From contig JAGVCI010000054.1 of assembly GCA_020059985.1 (NCBI GenBank), forward strand, positions 1-7,773: a DNA stretch of 7,773 nt. The letters are read 5' to 3'. Each line of letters opens with the position of its first letter. The stretch's first letter is position 1. Positions 1-5,639 of the stretch are shown here, one piece after another. A program made the position numbers and the translations under genes. This stretch comes from Candidatus Peribacterales bacterium. Its GTDB lineage: Bacteria > Patescibacteriota > Gracilibacteria > Peribacterales > Peribacteraceae. A model generated the notes under the pieces. That model saw nothing but the letters and a program-made list of their open reading frames with translations, had not been told where the DNA came from and did no database searches.

Positions 1-75
1 CAGCTGAAGAAAGACGGCATCGATAAGCTCGTGGTGCCATCCACTGGTTGGCCGCACCATCCAGGCGCACGATAA
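1..75 (+). CDS. C-terminal tail of an unidentified upstream gene (partial)
   Basis: The first frame of the window is open for 24 codons and ends at TAA (73-75). The encoded tail, beginning QLKKDGIDKLVVP and ending GWPHHPGAR, uses codons like those of the neighbouring genes. The other two + frames stop within the first 26 bases. No domain can be recognised from so short a piece. A competing frame on the minus strand starts at ATG 163-161 and stays open to the left edge (54 codons). Its product is arginine-rich and low in complexity over the repeat array, so it looks more like a shadow. The body of the gene lies outside the window, so its function is unknown. Confidence 0.5.
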   Translation, partial: QLKKDGIDKLVVPSTGWPHHPGAR

Positions 76-77
76 GA

Positions 78-155
78 GGATTTCGAGGAGATCGAAGCCT
101 TCGAAGAAAACAGGGATCGTCGAAATCCTCGATTCCGTCGATTCCCTCGAAATCT
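78..155. repeat. Array of degenerate 9-bp repeats in inverted halves
   Basis: Four tandem 9-mers of consensus TCGAWWYCN occupy 120-155: TCGAAATCC, TCGATTCCG, TCGATTCCC and TCGAAATCT. Three copies in the opposite orientation occupy 78-104, again in strict 9-bp register: GGATTTCGA, GGAGATCGA and AGCCTTCGA. A 15-bp spacer (105-119) separates the halves. The two halves can fold on each other: 76-86 and 120-130 are a perfect 11-bp inverted repeat, and 92-96/100-104 form a small nested stem. The array fills the gap between the upstream gene tail and the FkbM-like gene. It could be a transcript-end structure, a protein-binding array or a degenerate minisatellite. The repeats are seen directly; the role is not. 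Confidence 0.75.
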
Positions 156-166
156 TTCTTCATAAT
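138..166 (+). promoter_or_regulatory. Possible promoter of the FkbM-like gene
   Basis: A good -10 hexamer, CATAAT (161-166, 5 of 6 to TATAAT), lies just upstream of the ATG at 175. A weak -35, TCGATT (138-143), sits at a 17-bp spacing inside the repeat array. Transcription would start near 172-174, leaving almost no 5' leader. That agrees with the lack of a Shine-Dalgarno sequence before this ATG. Confidence 0.35.
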
Positions 167-174
167 AGATTCAG

Positions 175-987
175 ATGCTGATCCATCGTCTACAAAGGCG
201 CATATCTAAATCAACCGATTGGTTTCGCGGATGGTTCGCTCTGTCACTTCTTTTGCCAATTCACAAACTCTTCAAAATCCCTGTGAGGAATATGAATCGC
301 TTTGATTGGCGCGTTCCTTTCATTGAGAGACGCGAATACTCGCAGAACCAGGAAGACGGAATCATCCACGCAATTTTTTCTTTGATCGGAACGACGAATA
401 AATATTACGTGGAGTTTGGTGGAGAAGACGGCATGCAGTGCAACACGCGGTACTTACGACAAAAAGGATGGAACGGACTTCTCATGGATGGCGAGCACGA
501 TGATCCAAGTCTCAATCTGCATCGCGAGTTCATCACCGCAGAAAATGTGGAAGATCTTTTTACGAAGTATTACGTTCCACAATCTTTTGATCTACTCTCG
601 ATCGACATCGATGGAAATGATTATTGGGTGTGGAAAGCGATCACTCATTTTCAGCCACGCGTCGTGATCATGGAATACAACGCTAGTCTTCCACCAAATG
701 AAAGTAAGACCATTCCGTACAATCCGACATTCGTCTGGGACAAAACGGATTACAGTGGAGCGAGCTTGCTTGCTTTGAAAAAATTAGGAGAGGAAAAGGG
801 GTACACACTCGTCGGAACCGATCGTCACGGCGTAAACGCATTTTTCGTGCAAACCGCATTACTAAAAGGAAAAATTATTCCTCCACCATGGCCACAAACG
901 TATCGCGCTCCAGGTTATAAAGGAAAAACCGGAGAAGCCGGCCGACACAAAAAAGACCCACTCAATCGTCCGTGGGTCACGATTTAA
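175..987 (+). CDS. FkbM-like class I methyltransferase-fold protein
   Basis: This 270-residue soluble protein resembles the FkbM/Methyltransf_21-like proteins common in polysaccharide loci. Members are presumed to be SAM-dependent O-methyltransferases acting on sugars. Visible motifs are SQNQED (56-61), the first glycine-rich loop YVEFGGEDG (78-86), the NTRYL/GLLMDG stretch (90-106), the acidic strand LLSIDIDGNDYW (140-151) and VVIMEYNA (163-170). Together they fit a Rossmann-like methyltransferase core. The C-terminus is basic and proline-rich, with no membrane segment or signal peptide. ATG 175 has no Shine-Dalgarno sequence but sits close behind a -10-like element, so a near-leaderless mRNA is possible. 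ATG 292 is a less likely alternative start, still upstream of all motifs. The gene ends with TAA and converges on the glycosyltransferase gene, 4 bp away. Family membership is fairly sure; the substrate is unknown. Confidence 0.8.
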   Translation: MLIHRLQRRISKSTDWFRGWFALSLLLPIHKLFKIPVRNMNRFDWRVPFIERREYSQNQEDGIIHAIFSLIGTTNKYYVEFGGEDGMQCNTRYLRQKGWNGLLMDGEHDDPSLNLHREFITAENVEDLFTKYYVPQSFDLLSIDIDGNDYWVWKAITHFQPRVVIMEYNASLPPNESKTIPYNPTFVWDKTDYSGASLLALKKLGEEKGYTLVGTDRHGVNAFFVQTALLKGKIIPPPWPQTYRAPGYKGKTGEAGRHKKDPLNRPWVTI

Positions 988-991
988 CGAG

Positions 992-2596
992 CTAGCGGAT
1001 CACATGTAGAAGATATTTGAGAAACGGTGTGAGCTGAATCGGCATCGATTCCACTTCATAATGAACCGATTCAATTCTTGGTGACGCATCGAGAATTTTC
1101 CTCGTCTGCTCATCGGAATACCCGATGATGTGCGTGACGCCATAATGATCGAATGGCTCCTGTAGTTTCCCAATCATACTCAGACGATCGATTGTTTCTT
1201 CGTGTAGAACAACCGACGACCTCTCGGCAAAGAAAAGAAGATCGGGACGACGCGGATAGGCAACGATCGCATCCTCGGGCAGTGCATTCACAACTGCTGA
1301 CGCACTGTAACTTTCCGGAACAATCGAGGAGGCGTAGAGCCGCGCAAATTGTTTGCGATTGGCTTGAAGAAGTTGCAGTGCCATCGCCGTCGTCATCAAG
1401 ACGATGAGAAACGAGACGGAAACTTTTTTCCAATCCTTTTGCACACTCGTCGCAACAGAGATCACACCGACAGCGGCGAGAAGCGCTAAGACCCAACCAA
1501 TATCCATCAAGTGATCGCGCGAGAAGTGGAGAACGTAACGCAGCAAAAATTCCATGGTCAACCAGAGACCAGTACACGCGAAGAGCAGCACGTGATGTTT
1601 CTTCCGCGTGACCGCGATCCCCGGAATGACGAAGAGCCAGAGGAATACACCCCCCATCGTATCCATCAAGAAGAGTGCGGGAATGCTGTTGAGAAAATTC
1701 CATGTATCGCTCAAGAAAAGTGTGAGGAGGCCATCATCGGAAACACCGAAGATCCTGCGGTAGTTCGCATCACTCTGACTTTCCAGAAATGACGCATCCT
1801 GCGCACGGTCGCGAATTATTTGATCGTATGCCTCGCGGTCGAACTCATATGTATAGTCATCGGGGTAGAGATGGCCTGTACCGGGAAGCGAACTCTGGAG
1901 TGGAGCGATGAAAGCGAGTGTAAGCGATTCATTTTTCTGATTTGCATTCCACAGATGCGGCGTGACAAAGATTCCCCATGCGAGCACACCGAAAAGTCCC
2001 GCTTCAAGCACTCCTCTCTTCCAGTTTTTTCGGTGCAGCCACACGTAGAGGAAAAGCATCCACGGGATGAATGTAATGAACGCATCTTTTGTGGCGAGTG
2101 TTGCACCGAAGAAGATGCCACTGAGGATGATTGCGGCAATGTGATTCCTTTTCTGGAGTTCGATGAATGACGCAAAGCTGAAGAAGAGGAAGAGAAATGC
2201 AGTCGAGTAACCGCGCAGCCACACGACTTCCAGCCACATTATCGGGAAGAAGCTGAGAATGACGGTCGCGACCCACGCTGTACGTGCATCGAAAAGTCGA
2301 TACACGCTCCACCACCAAGGAAGAAGAGCGAGTGCGAAATAGAATGCACTTACCGCAGTCCAACAGATAACATCATTCCACCCGATACAAGCGGAGAAAA
2401 ACCAGAGAAGGAGTGTCGTGAGTCCCCCGGGAATTATTCCTGTCTCGGCAAACATCTTCGCATGAGTAATGTGTGCGGAGAGCGCAGGTGGAAAACCAGC
2501 GAGTAAGACCGGCAGCATCCACACGCCGACCATCGCCACGGCAAAACAGCAGAGAAGAACCATATGTCCCCGGAGCGAGAGACGCGAAAACTTCAT
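992..2596 (-). CDS. GT-C type membrane glycosyltransferase (GT39/PMT-like)
   Basis: This is a polytopic inner-membrane protein of 534 residues. It has about 10-12 hydrophobic segments (roughly 12-34, 60-95, 106-121, 131-145, 153-185, 198-213, 310-328, 336-352, 367-383 and 393-409) and a C-terminal soluble domain of about 120 residues (413-534). This plan matches GT-C glycosyltransferases of the PMT/ArnT type, which move sugar from a polyprenyl-phosphate donor to an acceptor outside the membrane. The first outer loop reads PPALSAHITHAKMFAETG (36-53). In relatives I would expect an aspartate near the SAH, and here the position is alanine (A41). A large loop at 218-290 is rich in charged residues. 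ATG at 2596-2594 is chosen as the start. A TTG at 2671 would add 25 residues and overlap the divergent gene. Neither has a clear Shine-Dalgarno sequence. The stop is TAG. Family call moderate; substrate unknown. Confidence 0.75.
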   Translation of the reverse strand: MKFSRLSLRGHMVLLCCFAVAMVGVWMLPVLLAGFPPALSAHITHAKMFAETGIIPGGLTTLLLWFFSACIGWNDVICWTAVSAFYFALALLPWWWSVYRLFDARTAWVATVILSFFPIMWLEVVWLRGYSTAFLFLFFSFASFIELQKRNHIAAIILSGIFFGATLATKDAFITFIPWMLFLYVWLHRKNWKRGVLEAGLFGVLAWGIFVTPHLWNANQKNESLTLAFIAPLQSSLPGTGHLYPDDYTYEFDREAYDQIIRDRAQDASFLESQSDANYRRIFGVSDDGLLTLFLSDTWNFLNSIPALFLMDTMGGVFLWLFVIPGIAVTRKKHHVLLFACTGLWLTMEFLLRYVLHFSRDHLMDIGWVLALLAAVGVISVATSVQKDWKKVSVSFLIVLMTTAMALQLLQANRKQFARLYASSIVPESYSASAVVNALPEDAIVAYPRRPDLLFFAERSSVVLHEETIDRLSMIGKLQEPFDHYGVTHIIGYSDEQTRKILDASPRIESVHYEVESMPIQLTPFLKYLLHVIR

Positions 2597-2605
2597 GACG
2601 GAGCA

Positions 2606-2612
2606 TAGAATA
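2606..2612. promoter_or_regulatory. Possible bidirectional promoter with a shared -10 element
   Basis: Between the divergent starts lies TAGAATA (2606-2612). Read on +, it gives TAGAAT as a -10. Read on -, it gives TATTCT. The minus-strand element has a fair -35 (GTGTCA, complement of 2630-2635) at a 17-bp spacing; the plus -35 is poor. Predicted starts would be near 2618 (+) and 2600 (-), 18 bp apart, which is the geometry known for bacterial bidirectional promoters with overlapping -10 elements. This rests on short motifs only. Confidence 0.35.
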
Positions 2613-2664
2613 GCGAAGAATCCGGGGAGTGACACCGAACAAAAGAACCCATACCATCCCGCCG

Positions 2665-3546
2665 ATGGCAAAGAAGCACTATCTCTGGCTCTTAAAGGGA
2701 ATTGGCATCGCTATCTTTCTCTGGATTTTCAGCCAGATTGATTTTTTTGAGGTGACGGAAACGATCAGGGAGGCAGATCCACTCCTACTCGTCGTATCCT
2801 TGTTCGTCCTCCTCTCTATCTGCGCAGTGAAGTCGGTGCGCTTCGCCGCGATCACGCGGAGTGCAGGTGGAGAGATGTCGCTCATGAAGGCGTTCCGTCT
2901 TTTCATCATCGCAATTTTTCTCTCGACGATCACGCCAGGAAGAATTGGCGATCTCGGACGCGCGGTGTACTTAAAAAATGATGGGATGAATGTGAAGACC
3001 GCGATGAGTGTGGCGTTGATCGATCGTGTGGCAGATCTCATCGTGCTCACGTCTCTTTGTGTCGTGAGCGCGTGGTATCTCTTTGGAAATTTCTGGGGAC
3101 TCATCGCACTGCTCGTTTTAGTCGTCGGAATTTTTGCGATGCGGCTCAGTCTCTCGTGGACGAAGATGAGTGACGCACGAAAAACGTGGCTGCAATTTCT
3201 CGACGTCGTGAGTCGACCGACGATGTTGTTCGCTGTCTTGAGCACGACACTCCTCGGATGGTTTCTCCACTTCGTCTGGTGCGTGGCCATTGCCGAGAGC
3301 ATAGGAATCGACGTGCCACTCCTCCCCTTCGCCGCGAGCATCACCCTCACGAGTGCAGTCACCATGTTCCCGATCGCACCAACGGGGCTCGGTACTCGCG
3401 AAGCCGCTCTCCTCTTCTTTTTGGGGCCTTTCGCGGTAGAAGCACCAAAAGCTGTCGCCTTGGGAATCCTGATGTTTGCGAGCTACATAGTCTGTAGCCT
3501 AATTGGAGGATTCTGGTGGCTGCGTGGGGTACGCTCTGCGGCATGA
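2665..3546 (+). CDS. Flippase-like integral membrane protein (YbhN/AglD, LPG synthase TM family)
   Basis: This 293-residue inner-membrane protein has about eight hydrophobic segments (roughly 7-24, 38-56, 76-90, 122-139, 143-160, 186-208, 217-238 and 262-286). It carries both family hallmarks: TITPGRIGDLGRAVYLK (88-104), where relatives usually have GE rather than GD, and PTGLGTREAALLFF (239-252). The family includes YbhN, archaeal AglD and the membrane part of MprF. It is often called flippase-like and is common next to glycosyltransferases, but the transported lipid is usually unproven. ATG 2665 gives a natural MAKKH start. GTG 2629 would add 12 residues, and the GGGGAG before it (2624-2629) runs into the GTG itself, too close to serve as a normal ribosome site. 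The stop TGA overlaps the ATG of the next gene (ATGA, 3543-3546), indicating translational coupling. Confidence 0.85.
   Translation: MAKKHYLWLLKGIGIAIFLWIFSQIDFFEVTETIREADPLLLVVSLFVLLSICAVKSVRFAAITRSAGGEMSLMKAFRLFIIAIFLSTITPGRIGDLGRAVYLKNDGMNVKTAMSVALIDRVADLIVLTSLCVVSAWYLFGNFWGLIALLVLVVGIFAMRLSLSWTKMSDARKTWLQFLDVVSRPTMLFAVLSTTLLGWFLHFVWCVAIAESIGIDVPLLPFAASITLTSAVTMFPIAPTGLGTREAALLFFLGPFAVEAPKAVALGILMFASYIVCSLIGGFWWLRGVRSAA
3505..3510 (+). promoter_or_regulatory. Shine-Dalgarno-like GGAGGA that makes the next start ambiguous
   Basis: GGAGGA lies 5 nt before GTG 3516, an in-frame start nine codons upstream of ATG 3543. It is the best ribosome-binding match in the window and would support a 688-residue form of the fusion protein. 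However, it also encodes the Gly-Gly of the flippase-like protein's last membrane segment, so it may be coincidental. ATG 3543 itself has only a distant GTGGGG (3524-3529). Confidence 0.4.
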
Positions 3547-5582
3547 AAACGTGGACGCTTGCCGATGTTGCTGGCCATTGGGACAGGAGTCCCGGTTACG
3601 ATCAGATCAACGCAAAGATCGATTCTTATTTCCGAAGATTCACCGATAGTGCGCCGCTCTTCGCACTTCCTGAGAATGCAAAAGTTCTCGACGTCGATTG
3701 TCGCACAGGAAAGGGCACAATTTTTTTCAAAGAAAAATTTCCGACGGCGGAGTTCACCTGTATGGCATCAGCCCCTACTTTTAAATCACGCGCGGAAAAA
3801 AATTTGAGAGATCGAAACATCGATGCGAAAGTTCATCTGCTCTGTGATCCCCCGTTTCCATTCACTGATGAATCGTTTGATGCGGTGCTCTCCTACGAGA
3901 CACTCGAACACATTCCATGGCCGGAGCGATACCTCGAAGAACTCGGACGCGTGACGAAACCTGGCGGAGTACTGGTACTCACGACACCCAACGTTCTCTG
4001 GGAACCGGTACACTGGCTCTCGGCGACGCTGCATCTCGATCATGGTGAAGGTCCGCATCGCATGGTTCCGCGTAATGAAATCTTGGACGGTCTCTATCGC
4101 GCTGGGTTTGATGTCCGCATTGAGCGAACATTTGTGTTGGTACCTGCGGGACCGAGCTTCCTGCTCAAGTTTGGACGATGGTTGGAGTCTTGGCTCCCGA
4201 AAGCATTCTTGCGAGCATTCGCCCTACGTCGCACGTATATCTGCACGAAGACCGAGGACCCGTGGTGGAGAAAACTGCAGGTGCACGTCGTGGACCCGGG
4301 GCTCGAGACACAGTGCGGCACCGCGGTTGGACTCTCGCAGGGCACCCTCTGCTACACCGAAAAAAATGGAATCCCCGTGCTCACACGCACTGAGGAAGAT
4401 TCTCCCGTTCCGCGCGCAGCGTTCGAAGGATGCGCCGCACATGAGTGTAATTTCCCGCGACTCAATGATTTTCTTTTTCATAAGCAGCCGACGAATTGGT
4501 TGTCTGGTGTTGTAGAAAAATCGTACGTCGGATACGCAAGTGAAGACGGCGTGCGACGCGCAGGCGCATCAGGTGGTGTCATCTCGCGCGTGCTCATTCA
4601 TCTTTTGGAAAGCAAGATGATCACGGGAGCAGTCTGTCTGAAGATGGGCGCGCGAGTTCCCCACAGAGCTGAGCCAGTGATCGCACGAACAAAAGAGGAA
4701 GTTCTCGCGTGCGCGCAGAGCGTGTACTCCGTGACGCCGGTGAATACGATTCTCTCTGAGCTCGAGCATGAAGAAGGACCGCTCGCTTTCGTCGGACTCC
4801 CCGACCAGGTCGCGGCCATCCGCAAACTCCAGAAGATGAATCATCCGTCCGTGCGAAGCATTCGATTTGTGATCGGACCGTATACAGGCACGCAGATGTA
4901 TTTCGAGGCTATTCGCAGTTTCCTACGGAGTCACGGCGTGAAGAGTGAAAATGAAATCGCCGAGCTCCGGTACCGTGCAGGTGAATGGCCGGGGCATCTG
5001 CGCATCACACTGAAGACTGGTCGTGTGCTCGAGGCGGAAAAATTCCACTACAATTATTTGATTCCGTTCTTCATCACACAGAGTTCTCTTCAACTCGTTG
5101 ATTTCACCAATGAGCTCGCGGATATTTCTGTCGGTGATGCGTGGAGTCCGAAGTACGAATCGCAAGGTGGTGGATACTCCGTGGTGCTCGCTCGCTCGCC
5201 AGATGCGGTTCACCTGCTCGAAACCATGCGCGCAGCGAATGAACTCTCGCTCAAAGAAATTTCTCTCCCCGAGGCTCTCGACATGCACGGACACATGCTC
5301 GACTTTAAGAAGCGTGGATCTTTCATCCGAAATAAGTGGCGACACACCGAGCCGAACTTTGGATATCGACCCACACATATTCCTGCTTCGCGTTACATGA
5401 TTGAGCGAGTGCTCTGGTTGATTTTTGCGATCGGACGAAAACCATTCGCACGTTGGACGGTGGAGCATCTCCCAATCTCTGTCGTCGGTCCGTGTTTCAA
5501 TGTTCTGCGGAAGACCTGGAAAAATCTCTCCAAACCGACCAAGAGGAAGGGGTTACGCAACATGCAGTTCACCGTAGAGTGA
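3543..5582 (+). CDS. Methyltransferase-like/FrhB-like fusion with degenerate cofactor sites
   Basis: This 679-residue protein joins two families. Residues 40-235 are a class I SAM methyltransferase-like domain (Methyltransf_11 type) with DESFDAVLSYETLEHI (109-124) and RVTKPGGVLVLTTPN (136-150). Its SAM loop reads VLDVDCRTG where LDxGCGTG is usual (G-to-D at 52, G-to-R at 54), and the second-strand acid is replaced by Met74. Residues 247-600 follow the F420 hydrogenase/dehydrogenase beta-subunit (FrhB/FdhB) layout: a ferredoxin-like start (249-302), RRAGASGGVISRVL (338-351), FVGLPDQVAAIRK (416-428), FVIGPYTG (442-449), RAGEWPG (478-484) and ELADISVGDAW (524-534). Expected Fe-S cysteines are replaced at E255, A261, S265, D421, T448, S515 and L518. 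A hydrophobic helix (619-632) and a basic tail could touch the membrane. It overlaps the upstream gene by 4 bp (ATGA). GTG 3516 is an alternative start. Activity of either half is doubtful. Confidence 0.8.
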   Translation: MKTWTLADVAGHWDRSPGYDQINAKIDSYFRRFTDSAPLFALPENAKVLDVDCRTGKGTIFFKEKFPTAEFTCMASAPTFKSRAEKNLRDRNIDAKVHLLCDPPFPFTDESFDAVLSYETLEHIPWPERYLEELGRVTKPGGVLVLTTPNVLWEPVHWLSATLHLDHGEGPHRMVPRNEILDGLYRAGFDVRIERTFVLVPAGPSFLLKFGRWLESWLPKAFLRAFALRRTYICTKTEDPWWRKLQVHVVDPGLETQCGTAVGLSQGTLCYTEKNGIPVLTRTEEDSPVPRAAFEGCAAHECNFPRLNDFLFHKQPTNWLSGVVEKSYVGYASEDGVRRAGASGGVISRVLIHLLESKMITGAVCLKMGARVPHRAEPVIARTKEEVLACAQSVYSVTPVNTILSELEHEEGPLAFVGLPDQVAAIRKLQKMNHPSVRSIRFVIGPYTGTQMYFEAIRSFLRSHGVKSENEIAELRYRAGEWPGHLRITLKTGRVLEAEKFHYNYLIPFFITQSSLQLVDFTNELADISVGDAWSPKYESQGGGYSVVLARSPDAVHLLETMRAANELSLKEISLPEALDMHGHMLDFKKRGSFIRNKWRHTEPNFGYRPTHIPASRYMIERVLWLIFAIGRKPFARWTVEHLPISVVGPCFNVLRKTWKNLSKPTKRKGLRNMQFTVE

Positions 5583-5628
5583 AGCCAGAAACTGGCCAAT
5601 CCGTTGGTTACGCAATGCTAAAACCGAT

Positions 5629-5632
5629 AGGA
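5629..5632 (+). promoter_or_regulatory. Ribosome binding site of the GT2 gene
   Basis: AGGA (5629-5632) stands 7 nt before ATG 5640, at normal Shine-Dalgarno spacing, and supports this start. The 57-bp gap after the fusion gene shows no terminator hairpin or convincing promoter, so the gene is probably transcribed with the two genes before it. Confidence 0.6.
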
Positions 5633-5639
5633 TCTGCCC

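Noticed and set aside
2..163. Minus-strand frame from ATG 163 open to the left edge (54 codons)
   Set aside because: It has no Shine-Dalgarno sequence, covers the repeat array and gives an Arg-rich product. The + frame tail ending at 75 looks more natural. Kept only as an alternative.
1110..1703. 197-codon minus-strand frame inside the GT-C gene
   Set aside because: It is on the same strand in another frame of a well-supported membrane protein. The product is Cys-, Arg- and Ser-rich and has no membrane plan.
2679..3365. Long open frame on the minus strand opposite the flippase-like gene (228 codons)
   Set aside because: It lies antisense to a gene with clear family motifs. Its product is rich in Arg, Ser and Thr without domain-like features, as expected of a shadow frame.
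3721..3744. T7 and A5 runs in the methyltransferase half as a programmed frameshift site
   Set aside because: The reading frame continues smoothly through both runs with conserved motifs on either side, and no alternative frame product of interest follows.
4923..5468. 181-codon minus-strand frame opposite the FrhB-like half
   Set aside because: It is antisense to conserved FrhB motifs, and its sequence looks like a reverse translation of them with no motif of its own.
3543..5582. Active F420-dependent hydrogenase or dehydrogenase subunit
   Set aside because: Fe-S ligand positions are lost and no hydrogenase partner genes are present, so an annotation as a working hydrogenase subunit would mislead.
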